Below are positions 53,810-62,521 of a DNA stretch of 64,000 bases, piece by piece (position 1 is the stretch's first letter; the number at the start of each line of letters is the position of its first letter). The notes under the pieces are model-generated. The model was not told the origin of the DNA. It made no database searches and saw nothing but the letters and a program-made list of their open reading frames with translations. Made by a program: the position numbers and the translations under genes. The stretch is from Lyngbya aestuarii BL J. Lineage in GTDB: Bacteria > Cyanobacteriota > Cyanobacteriia > Cyanobacteriales > Microcoleaceae. The stretch spans positions 1 through 64,000 of the forward strand of contig NZ_AUZM01000028.1 of the NCBI RefSeq assembly GCF_000478195.2. The letters are read 5' to 3'.

Positions 53810-55783
53810 TTAAGGACTCACACGCTGCCATAATCGTTGAATTTCTCGCAGTTCATTCGGCTGAGGAGCATCTAAAACAGAGATTTGAGGATTGACTTGA
53901 GCGCCAGGAATATGTTGATTCCAGGGACTGTTAGCAACCGATTCTAGATTAACATTAGAATAAATCGGTCGAAAACCATACTGAACAAATACCTTTTGTT
54001 GCTCAGGTTCACTCAGAAAATCCACAAATTTACTGGCAGCATGAGCAGTCCTTAAATTAACATGATGACGCAAAATTGCAGCCGTTGCAACGCTTTCGAT
54101 AGTGGGATTGAGATAATAGATTTGATAAGGTCTGCTTTGATTGATTCCCGCCTGTTGCCAACGAGATAAAGCAATACTTTCGTAAACAGTCGTCACATCA
54201 GCATCGTTGGGGCCGCGTGTGATAAATTCTTGCAATAAAATATCAGTTGAACGGGGCGGTTGATAAACAGATTGTTCGATCATTTTAAACAAAGATTCGG
54301 CGCTGGAAGTATTCAAGTTTAGCGAATTTCCCTGCTTGGAATTCAGCCACAAACTCAGCGTCACTTGACCACTATTAGAACGAGTCGGATCGGTCATTAC
54401 AAAATCAAAACTTCCCCAATTCTCTTGTCCGCCCATTTTATCCCAGGTTTTCGCTTGCATTGCTTGTTCAATTCGTTGCCAAGAAAATTGATTATTGGGA
54501 AACAATATTTTACCTCTTTCCGGCCAAGCAATTCCGACTAAAAAGGTTTTGGCGATCGCTTGGGGAGGTTTGTAAAAGAGTTCACCATCATTTGAGACTT
54601 GCCAACGTTGACTTAATTCCTCTAAAAATTCTTGACTAGCTGGAATTAAAACTGTAGGCTTAAAATCATTATTTTGATGAATGTAATTATTCACCATATC
54701 CGATGAACCTTGAAACTTAAGTTCGAGGTTAATATTAGGATATTTTTGTTCAAACTTCGTTTCTAGTTGTTGTAAAGGTTCGGCGAGTTCGCTACCACTC
54801 ACCACAACAATTTTCTGTTCAAGTCCGGGAATGGGTGCATAAGCTAAACCCACAACCAGACTCGCCAAAATCGTAGAAGTTATCAGTCGTTTATGTCGTT
54901 TAAGGGGAGAATTATTGTTCATTTTTGAAACCGTTTTTTGTCTCGTTTGCATTCCGAGTAACTGTTGAATTCGTGACTCCGTAGGAGGATGAGTTGAGAA
55001 TAACTGATTAAACATTTTCCCCTGAAAGGGATTAATAATCAAAAGAGAAGCATAGGTCGCTTGGCTGGAAAAAGGGATTTTTTGACTCTTTTCTATTCGT
55101 TCCAATGCTTTCGCTAAAGCCCGGGGATTTCCGGTTAATGAAGCGGCTCCCGCATCGGCTGCATATTCGCGAGTTCGAGAAATCGATAATCGGATTAATG
55201 TTGCAGTAATGGGCGCTAAAAGAACCATTAACAGCAAGGAAAATTGACGCAAAGGATTTGCACTTCTTAAATTAAAAATACTGCCTAAAAAGACCGTAGT
55301 TCCCAACTGTGTTAACAGCGAAATGGCTCCGGCTAATGTGGCTGCAATGGTTACAATTAACGGATCTCTGTGTTTAATATGGCTGATTTCATGGGCGATA
55401 ACTGCTTCTAATTCATCTTCGTGAAGCATTCTTAATAATCCCTCCGTTATCCCGATAACAGAGTTTTCTGGATTGCGTCCAGAAGCAAAAGCATTCGCCA
55501 TAGATGACGGAATAATATAGACTTTGGGAACGGGTAAATCAGCACGATAACAGAGTAATTTAACAATCGGATCGAGTAATTTTTTTTCTGGGGAATTGGG
55601 AGAACGAGCCTGATAAACCGACAAGACAATTTTATCGGAATGAAACCAGAGATAAAAGTTGATTCCAATAGCAATAACTAAACCAATCCCCGCACCCATT
55701 ACACCTCCAATGAGTAAATAACCCATGAGGATAATTAATCCAGTCAAGAAACCCAGTAATGCTGTTGTTTTAATGAAGTTCAT
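53810..55783 (-). CDS. HtpX-type M48 metalloprotease fused to a periplasmic solute-binding domain
   Basis: About 657 residues. The N-terminal part (1-about 290) is HtpX-like: two hydrophobic segments (about 8-45), the zinc site HEISH (His131, Glu132, His135) and a third-ligand Glu in SRTREYAADAGAAS. A further membrane segment (about 300-318) leads to a substrate-binding-protein domain of the type-11 or molybdate-like class (about 325-650; IVVVSGSELAEPLQQL, TDPTRSNSG, YGFRPIYS). The start ATG (55783) overlaps the TAA stop of the upstream gene by one base (TAATG), with GGAG before it. The binding domain is homologous to that of the vWA lipoprotein in the same cluster. Confidence 0.9.
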   Translation of the reverse strand: MNFIKTTALLGFLTGLIILMGYLLIGGVMGAGIGLVIAIGINFYLWFHSDKIVLSVYQARSPNSPEKKLLDPIVKLLCYRADLPVPKVYIIPSSMANAFASGRNPENSVIGITEGLLRMLHEDELEAVIAHEISHIKHRDPLIVTIAATLAGAISLLTQLGTTVFLGSIFNLRSANPLRQFSLLLMVLLAPITATLIRLSISRTREYAADAGAASLTGNPRALAKALERIEKSQKIPFSSQATYASLLIINPFQGKMFNQLFSTHPPTESRIQQLLGMQTRQKTVSKMNNNSPLKRHKRLITSTILASLVVGLAYAPIPGLEQKIVVVSGSELAEPLQQLETKFEQKYPNINLELKFQGSSDMVNNYIHQNNDFKPTVLIPASQEFLEELSQRWQVSNDGELFYKPPQAIAKTFLVGIAWPERGKILFPNNQFSWQRIEQAMQAKTWDKMGGQENWGSFDFVMTDPTRSNSGQVTLSLWLNSKQGNSLNLNTSSAESLFKMIEQSVYQPPRSTDILLQEFITRGPNDADVTTVYESIALSRWQQAGINQSRPYQIYYLNPTIESVATAAILRHHVNLRTAHAASKFVDFLSEPEQQKVFVQYGFRPIYSNVNLESVANSPWNQHIPGAQVNPQISVLDAPQPNELREIQRLWQRVSP

Positions 55784-56316
55784 TAGTTTTTTACTCCTTG
55801 GAATAAACGATAAAATAGAGTTAATACTCCCGGAACAAACCAAATAAAAACATAAATAATCCTTCCTAAATATTGTATTTTTATCCAGAAAGAAGAACCA
55901 TGTAAAGTGACTACCGATGCTCCCGTATTGATACCCAATTCAATAATTTTCCCCTCATCTTCACGCGCTTTATAATCATTAGAGCCATAATCTTTAAAAA
56001 AAATCTCCTCGCCCTCTTTAGGGGTAATGTAGGCTTCATAGTTGATTTCTTTATAAGATGTACCTTCGGAATCTCTACGAATGATCTCCTTTGTTTTTAC
56101 TTGAAAAGTTGATAGTCGAAAAGGAGGCGATGAATCTGATAAGAAACCGAATAGATATTGATTATCAAATTGACAAGTGACATAATTTCGTTCTAATCGT
56201 TCACAAGTTAACTGAGTTGAACTACCGAAGAACAGTATTAATATTGGCAAACCAATAACTGTTATCAATAGAGTATTTTTGTCGGTTGGTTTTGTCCTGG
56301 TTCTAGTCATACTCAA
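55783..56316 (-). CDS. Small membrane protein of the sensor-protease cluster, unknown function
   Basis: A 177-residue protein with one hydrophobic segment near the N-terminus (about 16-34), a soluble middle (STQLTCERLERNYVTCQFDNQYLFGFLSD, with two Cys) and a second segment at the C-terminus (about 150-170). Its stop codon is overlapped by the start of the HtpX fusion gene, so translation is coupled. No family is recognised. It is presumably an envelope component of the same cluster. Confidence 0.75.
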   Translation of the reverse strand: MSMTRTRTKPTDKNTLLITVIGLPILILFFGSSTQLTCERLERNYVTCQFDNQYLFGFLSDSSPPFRLSTFQVKTKEIIRRDSEGTSYKEINYEAYITPKEGEEIFFKDYGSNDYKAREDEGKIIELGINTGASVVTLHGSSFWIKIQYLGRIIYVFIWFVPGVLTLFYRLFQGVKN

Positions 56317-56365
56317 AGATTGCTAAACTTCTAACCTAATCTCTTGTAAAATTGCCGATCATTCC

Positions 56366-57091
56366 TCAATTAATAAAAATATCCAGATTGGCTTGATAAT
56401 CATTCAGTTCATTACTCAAACTTCTCAATTCTTGCAAATCTTTTGAATTACTCAAGTCAGCCGTTCTCAACTTATTCTGAAGCTTTTGTAACACACCTGC
56501 CGAGTTTTGAATGCTCGTAGAAAGGCTAATAATTTTAGCTTCGCGAGTATCTTGACCCGCTTGAACTAACGCCATATTGCGTTCTAAACTTGCTGCTAAC
56601 TGCTCCAAATTTTGACGGGTAATACCCGAACTCGAACGAATTTTACTTTTCACCTCTAAAAGCTGTTTTTCCAGTTCATTAACCGAGAGTAAAGACTCCT
56701 GTTCCGGTAAACGTTCGGCAATTTTATCAATTTTTTGGGGTAATTCAATAGTGCGATCGCAAATGTCCTGAACCGCCACCAAAACCTCGATATTAAAAGA
56801 GGTTTTATTCATTAACTTATTGGCTTCCTGACGCAATTCTTCGGCTTTGATAGCTAGATTTTGACTGGAGACTTTCAACAGTTCTACTTCTTGTTGTAGT
56901 TGCTGTTGAGCAATTGTTTTCGCCTCCGGTTCTCGGGATTTTAAAACCGATGCAGTCGCCACCGTAACCACTGCGACTGTAGGAAGGATAATCTTATTAG
57001 ATAACCCCGCCAAACGAACACCCGCAACCAGAGTAATTCCTCCCATCAAAACAGCAATAGGATAATAGATTGGATTCGCTAATTTAATCAT
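56366..57091 (-). CDS. Membrane-anchored coiled-coil protein
   Basis: A 241-residue protein with a hydrophobic N-terminus (about 8-50) and a helical, Gln/Glu/Leu-rich remainder typical of coiled coils (about 58-100, 120-240; LQQEVELLKVSSQNLAIKAEELRQEANKLM). No enzymatic motif. It lies between the vWA lipoprotein gene (29 bases upstream) and the small membrane protein gene (49 bases downstream). It could act as scaffold for the other membrane proteins; this is inference. Confidence 0.78.
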   Translation of the reverse strand: MIKLANPIYYPIAVLMGGITLVAGVRLAGLSNKIILPTVAVVTVATASVLKSREPEAKTIAQQQLQQEVELLKVSSQNLAIKAEELRQEANKLMNKTSFNIEVLVAVQDICDRTIELPQKIDKIAERLPEQESLLSVNELEKQLLEVKSKIRSSSGITRQNLEQLAASLERNMALVQAGQDTREAKIISLSTSIQNSAGVLQKLQNKLRTADLSNSKDLQELRSLSNELNDYQANLDIFIN

Positions 57092-57120
57092 GTTCCCCTC
57101 CTTTATATATTTTCAATCCT

Positions 57121-58815
57121 TTAAAACTCAACTTGTAAATCTGCCATCAAAGTAGAAATCGTTTCCGGATCTCCCTGGCGATAATAACCGCTATTCAAGT
57201 CAGCAATTTCCTGTAAAACTGTTGAATTAAACTCGCCTTTTTTTCCATAGCCAATCGTAAAAAAGGCAATTCGTTGATCCGTATTAAAGCCTGTTTTTTT
57301 GAGTTCTTGTTGAAGTTTATCTAAAGAAATTTGAGATGCAGAATCTTCTCCATCCGTCAAAATAATCACCGCATTAATCGCATCCGGTTGTTGGTTTTGT
57401 TGCAGCCAAGTTTGAGCAGATAAAGTTGCATCATACAATTTTGTACCGCCTTCCGCTTTCAAATTATTAATAAATAGCATTCCTTGATTGCGTCCTTCTG
57501 ACGTTCCATCTACCACAACAGGCGGGCGAATTTCCGAGTCAAAATCAATCAGCGCAATTCTTTCTTTCACCCCCAAACTTTCGATATAATATCGCAAAGT
57601 ATTCTGAACTCCCGATAACTTTCTCCCCACCATTGAACCCGAAGAATCGACAACAATCACAACTTTTGAAGGTTTTTTTGCAAATTCTTGCCAAGACTTT
57701 AACATCGCCTCTACCACCTCCGGTTCCGGCGATCGCAAAGAATCATATCGAGCATTGGGATCGACTCCAAATTGAGGCGAAAATTTAGCCCCCAAAGCCA
57801 CTCCCGGCACACCGGGCCTCAATCCAAATTCAGTTGCTATTTTTTGAGCTTCAGGCGATCGCAAATACTCAATTATTTGTTCTGCTGCGGCTTGTTCATC
57901 CGCACTCACCCAAGGCGCATTTGGCAAAATTGCTCGCATATTTGAAGTAAAAGTAGATCGGGGATAAATCGCTTCATACTGAACTAAATTACTTTTTTTA
58001 TTTGTATTAGCCGCAATCACAGAAGACTCATAAACCGATGCAATTGACGCCCAAAATGAACCATTTTTCACCATATCAGAAGCCAAAGAATTCGTTGAAA
58101 TTCCGTAGCGAGTAACTTTACTTTGAATTTGTTGAACTTGGGATTGATACTGCTGGATATTTTCTACAGTTAATTGTTCGGGGGGTTTGTTCGCAACCGA
58201 AGCAAATTGAGTCACTAAAGTTTGTAAACCGGAATTAGAACGAGTCGGCGCCGTTTGTACAAAATGAATGGGCAATAAAGGACTGTTGGGATCGAGATCT
58301 TGATGAGTTTTTGCATTCAGTAATGCTTGGTATAAATTCTCTTGTTTGCGTAATCCGACCGCGACTTCTGAAGGCACCATAAACACCATTGGACTATTTG
58401 CTAAAAGCGGCGCATCGGTGACTTGGGGAATGTAATTTTGTCCGGGGAAAATCTGATTAATTTGATAGCGGAGTTGAGTCAGATAAATGTCTCCATCTAC
58501 AGAGATTAATGTCGGAAATTCGGGTGCTTCTGGGGGTAAAGTTCCGGCTTTGAATTGTTCGGCGAGAGAGACAACCTTACTCACAACATCTCCGCTCCCT
58601 TTGGCTTCACAACTTAGGTAAAAGGCTTGACCATTTTCTAGCTTATGTTTTTGTCGGTTAAACTGATGAGCCGCTTGGCTACAGAACTTTTCTAAAGCAC
58701 TTCCAACTAAAAATTTAACCTCGATTTCTTCTCCACTAGAAGCAGAATTACAAGCATTAAGCAACAGCAGTCCTGATGCGACCATCAGACCTGTAATTAA
58801 GTGATGAGTTTTCAT
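57121..58815 (-). CDS. Lipoprotein with solute-binding domain and von Willebrand factor A domain
   Basis: A 564-residue protein. The signal ends in the lipobox LLNAC (lipid Cys22). Residues about 32-355 form a type-11 substrate-binding domain (KFLVGSALEKFCSQAA, TAPTRSNSGLQTL, ASVYESS, EFGLRPGVPGV). Residues about 382-560 are a vWA domain with an intact metal site: DSSGSM at 390-395, Thr in GGTKLYDA, and Asp in ILTDGEDS. The site should bind Mg2+ and a ligand. Blocks RSNSG, VYES and FGLRP match the binding domain of the HtpX fusion protein in the same cluster. Likely membrane-anchored in the periplasm. Confidence 0.92.
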   Translation of the reverse strand: MKTHHLITGLMVASGLLLLNACNSASSGEEIEVKFLVGSALEKFCSQAAHQFNRQKHKLENGQAFYLSCEAKGSGDVVSKVVSLAEQFKAGTLPPEAPEFPTLISVDGDIYLTQLRYQINQIFPGQNYIPQVTDAPLLANSPMVFMVPSEVAVGLRKQENLYQALLNAKTHQDLDPNSPLLPIHFVQTAPTRSNSGLQTLVTQFASVANKPPEQLTVENIQQYQSQVQQIQSKVTRYGISTNSLASDMVKNGSFWASIASVYESSVIAANTNKKSNLVQYEAIYPRSTFTSNMRAILPNAPWVSADEQAAAEQIIEYLRSPEAQKIATEFGLRPGVPGVALGAKFSPQFGVDPNARYDSLRSPEPEVVEAMLKSWQEFAKKPSKVVIVVDSSGSMVGRKLSGVQNTLRYYIESLGVKERIALIDFDSEIRPPVVVDGTSEGRNQGMLFINNLKAEGGTKLYDATLSAQTWLQQNQQPDAINAVIILTDGEDSASQISLDKLQQELKKTGFNTDQRIAFFTIGYGKKGEFNSTVLQEIADLNSGYYRQGDPETISTLMADLQVEF

Positions 58816-58926
58816 CGTTTGGTGTAGAATTTAATCTTCTACTACACTCTCAACCCCTCTCAGAGAATTTATGCAAAAATCTAAAATCCTTGAGTTTTGC
58901 CTCAGTTATAAATAAATAACCAGAGT

Positions 58927-61560
58927 TTAAAAACCGTTTAATTTAATAATTTCAAACATATTATCCTCCCCGTTATTTTTAACCACGACTAACACACTCT
59001 TCGTTGATTTAACATCATTTGAGGATTCAAAATAAATCTCTCCTTCTGCTCCTTGGGCGAAAAAATTCGGACTCGAAAGCTTTTGATAAAGCTGAATACG
59101 ACTTAAATTTCCGCGACTTTCAATCAAGGCTTTAATTATCGCTTTAGTGGCATCATATGAAGTAGCAGTTCGCCAGTTTACAGAGCCTTTCCAAAAGCGT
59201 TGAGCTTGTTGGGAAAATTCAGAATCCGGTCTTCGATGCCAGGGAATGGCAATGGTAAGATTTCCGTTAAAAGCTTCTTCACCCGCATCTTTTAAAGTTC
59301 GGAAGCTGTAAACAGAATCTCCGCCTAAAAGTTGTAAATCTCCATTCGTATTGTTAATAATTCCAATCGCTTTAGTGAGGCTTTCATCTGTAGCTGGCAC
59401 TAATAACAAGACTTCAGCACCCTGATCTTTTGCCTTTTCTACACAGTCCGCTGCACTAAAAACACGGCTCGATAAATCGCATTTTTGAACAAAAGAATTA
59501 GGATAGAGTAACTCCTCAAATTCATTGCTTAGAGATTCACTGTAGGCATTTCCCGAAACATAAGCAACTGCTACTTTTGCATCTTGTCCGAGTTGCTGAC
59601 GCATATATTCAAATAACTGTTGAGCCGCCATGCGATCGCTCGGAACTGTCCGAAAAACATAACGACTAAAATTAGATAAACTCACCGAAGTGCTGGTGGG
59701 AGAAATCGCAACCAATCGATGTTTATCATAAATTTCTCCGGCTTTCAGTGTCATATCGCTCGAATAGTGACCAATCACCCCTAATATATTTTGATTGTTG
59801 ACAAAAGCTTCAGCGACTTTTTCGGCAACTTTCGGGTCATATTCATCATCAGCAATTGTCACCAGTAAAAAAGTTTCATTGATGAAACCTTTGGTACAGT
59901 TAAATTGAGTTTGAAGTTCGGAAATTGCTTGATAAACTTCTTCCAAACCACAATTAATCTCAGTTTGAGCTTGAGCGACACCTCGTAAAATTTCTTGGGA
60001 AACATTGGGTTCACTGCCAATCGGTACACTCACACCAATTTCAACTTTTTTCCCCGTGTTCGTCTTGACTTTTTCTTGAATAATTGCATTATTCAAATAA
60101 ATGAGAGTTTCCGGATCGTTAGGATTTTCATTCAGCGCCCGAATAAAATTATTGATCGCCCCTCTATAATCTCGATTATTGTAGTCAAGAATTCCGGCTT
60201 TCTTTGCAGGGTTTACATTAGATGAAATTAGAAGCTTTTCACCCTGGCTAATTTGATTTTCTATTTTTTGGGGAGTAAGATATTGAGGTTTGTCTACTAG
60301 AATCTGATAGAAAATAGACGCAAATATTGTAACTAATGCCAAACTCGCTGTTATCCCCAACGGTTTGATCCAAGCTTGTAGGAGGGCTTTAGGCTTAATA
60401 AAATCTTGCCAAATCAGCGAGTTGCTAGAAAGCGTGACTTCCTGTACGCAAAGGGTAGGCAGCCAGGAAACACCCGGATAAGACTTTTCAAAACCAGATT
60501 CAATCAGTCTTTCTCTCGAAAAATGAATCGAATGAAACAGCGATTTGTTGTTGCTAAATTCTTCAAAAAAATACTTCAAAAACTTGACCGCCACTTCATC
60601 AGGAATCGGTTCTCGCATCACAATACTTCGAGGTAAACCCAACTCCGCCAGTTGGTGGGCGAGTCCTAAACCATCGCAAGAATTGAAAATTGCCAGTTGT
60701 AACCCCTGTTTAATTGCTATTCCAAAAGAACTTTTAAATTCTTCAATGGAAATTGCATCCTGAGTATTATTTAATTCAATCTTGCCAATTGTTCCATCAG
60801 GATTGGAACAACTATGACCCGAAAAAATAAATAAGTGATAACCGTTTTCGTCTCGCAATGCTTGTGAAAGTTCTTCGCGAGTCGGTTGTTTTAAAAAAGT
60901 AACTTGTGCATTTTTTTTCTCTAAAGCTTGAATGACTTCTTCATCAAACTGAGTATTAATTCCTTCACTATTCCCAATTAAAGCTAACACTTTAACTTGA
61001 GAATATTGACGAATGGGCTGAATTCGTGTCCGGCTGCTTTGGAGACGAACCGCCACTTCCGCCTGAGGAAAACGATATTTGAATAAGTCCCATTCTTGCC
61101 AGGGAAGACGGCGCAGTTGAGAGTGGTCTGTATCGAGAAAAAGACGGGCTTCTTTTCCGGTTTTTTGTAAGTGACTGAGAACGGCAATTAATTCATCTCT
61201 CAGGGGTTGCCAAGCCGAATCTTGACAATTTAGCCATTCGTTTAAACTATTAACAACCGATTCTTTTTGCTCGGAACTTCTCGCTCTGGCTTCAGAATCG
61301 GTGATAATTTTTTTCGGGTTAATTCGATGACTAACAACCTGACGAACCGCTTCAAATTGACTGTAGGAATATTGCCACTGACTGTAAGCCTGATGACGAT
61401 AATCGGAAGATTCAAATTGTACTTTTGAGGCTTCTAAATCACCGGGTAAAGCGGGCAAATAACCATCGAGGGAATTAATTTGAGCATCGCTCATCGCCAG
61501 CCGAACTCTAAATTTATTAACTCCCTGATCCCAGAATACAAGCACTTTGATAACTGTCAT
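58927..61560 (-). CDS. CHAT-domain protease fused through a transmembrane segment to TPR and a periplasmic binding protein domain
   Basis: An 877-residue protein. The N-terminal half is a caspase-like CHAT domain: catalytic His249 in IFSGHS and Cys295 in FNSCDGLGLAHQ, followed by MREPIPDEVAVKFL. One transmembrane segment follows (about 399-420, LALVTIFASIFYQIL), then a TPR-like helix pair (about 455-495), then a type I periplasmic-binding-protein domain of the Leu/Ile/Val-receptor kind (about 505-870; VEIGVSVPIGSEPN, ILGVIGHYSS, AISPTSTS). The layout places the protease in the cytoplasm and the ligand domain outside it. It is 19 bases downstream of the DUF1822 gene. Confidence 0.93.
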   Translation of the reverse strand: MTVIKVLVFWDQGVNKFRVRLAMSDAQINSLDGYLPALPGDLEASKVQFESSDYRHQAYSQWQYSYSQFEAVRQVVSHRINPKKIITDSEARARSSEQKESVVNSLNEWLNCQDSAWQPLRDELIAVLSHLQKTGKEARLFLDTDHSQLRRLPWQEWDLFKYRFPQAEVAVRLQSSRTRIQPIRQYSQVKVLALIGNSEGINTQFDEEVIQALEKKNAQVTFLKQPTREELSQALRDENGYHLFIFSGHSCSNPDGTIGKIELNNTQDAISIEEFKSSFGIAIKQGLQLAIFNSCDGLGLAHQLAELGLPRSIVMREPIPDEVAVKFLKYFFEEFSNNKSLFHSIHFSRERLIESGFEKSYPGVSWLPTLCVQEVTLSSNSLIWQDFIKPKALLQAWIKPLGITASLALVTIFASIFYQILVDKPQYLTPQKIENQISQGEKLLISSNVNPAKKAGILDYNNRDYRGAINNFIRALNENPNDPETLIYLNNAIIQEKVKTNTGKKVEIGVSVPIGSEPNVSQEILRGVAQAQTEINCGLEEVYQAISELQTQFNCTKGFINETFLLVTIADDEYDPKVAEKVAEAFVNNQNILGVIGHYSSDMTLKAGEIYDKHRLVAISPTSTSVSLSNFSRYVFRTVPSDRMAAQQLFEYMRQQLGQDAKVAVAYVSGNAYSESLSNEFEELLYPNSFVQKCDLSSRVFSAADCVEKAKDQGAEVLLLVPATDESLTKAIGIINNTNGDLQLLGGDSVYSFRTLKDAGEEAFNGNLTIAIPWHRRPDSEFSQQAQRFWKGSVNWRTATSYDATKAIIKALIESRGNLSRIQLYQKLSSPNFFAQGAEGEIYFESSNDVKSTKSVLVVVKNNGEDNMFEIIKLNGF

Positions 61561-61579
61561 TCTTCTAACCTTAATTAAC

Positions 61580-62521
61580 TTAAATCTTAAAATTTTCGAT
61601 AATCTTATCTTGATTTAAGGTGATTTGTAAACTAAATTGTTCCTGCGGTTTACAACCGACTTCCAACTCAATCCACTGATCTTCTTCTCTGGCTTGAGTC
61701 TTCATACAAGCGACTCCAGATTCATCGAGTACACTCACCTCCAAACCCGCAGGTAAATAAATGTTGTCTTCAAAGGAATAAAGTCTCATTTTAACATCAA
61801 CTTCTTCTGTAGAATTTTCGCTGACTCTTACAGTCAATAAAATAGCTGGCTTGGTGGGATCATTTTCCCATTGAATCACTTTACCTCGAATAAAGCTTTG
61901 TTCTAAGGACTTCGCAGTTCGGAAATTAGCCTCTCTTGCTGGTACTGAATTTGAACTTCTGACTGCATTCGGAATAGGTAATAATTGTATCGGTTGCCAT
62001 TCAGATTGAGTTAGGTTTTTCCACAAATTTTTCCATTTGCGATGCCATTCAATTGTATCAATTAAATGATCAAGGGAATGAAGCTGATTGAGAGGGATAG
62101 ATTCAGGAGGACAAGCAATTTCTTGAGCGGAAACAAACCCTAATAACTTGACTTGTTGGAGGTCTTCACTCAACTGAACCGTAACATAACCTAAACGGTT
62201 ATCAGCAACTTCTGGAGAAATTTCTAAATGATCTTGATTGGGTAAAATCGGAATACATTCTAGTTTACCTAAATGAGGTAAAACTAAGTCAGCTACATTC
62301 AACATTGCCCTTTTAGTAGGATGCCAACAGTCTCCTTGATCAATTGCAGTAGAAATGGATAACCATCCCAGATAATCTCGCACCGCAACAACCGCTAATG
62401 TATTGAGATAAACCTGTTTTCCTTTCTGCGGAGTAGCTTGTTCTCTAGCAAATTGTTGGGCAAAACGGTGAGCATCTTGGCTAATCGGAACAGGTAAAGT
62501 TAAAGAGAAAGTTTGGTTCAT
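61580..62521 (-). CDS. DUF1822 family protein
   Basis: A 313-residue protein of the cyanobacterial DUF1822 family (LNTLAVVAVRDYLGWLSI, GYVTVQLSEDLQQVKLLGF, a C-terminal beta region with VRVSENSTEEVDVKMRLY). No signal peptide. The function is unknown. Its start overlaps the stop of the sigma-like gene by four bases (ATGA), so the two are translationally coupled; this pairing with a sigma-like protein is a recurring arrangement in filamentous cyanobacteria, as I recall it. It is followed by the CHAT fusion gene. Confidence 0.9.
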   Translation of the reverse strand: MNQTFSLTLPVPISQDAHRFAQQFAREQATPQKGKQVYLNTLAVVAVRDYLGWLSISTAIDQGDCWHPTKRAMLNVADLVLPHLGKLECIPILPNQDHLEISPEVADNRLGYVTVQLSEDLQQVKLLGFVSAQEIACPPESIPLNQLHSLDHLIDTIEWHRKWKNLWKNLTQSEWQPIQLLPIPNAVRSSNSVPAREANFRTAKSLEQSFIRGKVIQWENDPTKPAILLTVRVSENSTEEVDVKMRLYSFEDNIYLPAGLEVSVLDESGVACMKTQAREEDQWIELEVGCKPQEQFSLQITLNQDKIIENFKI

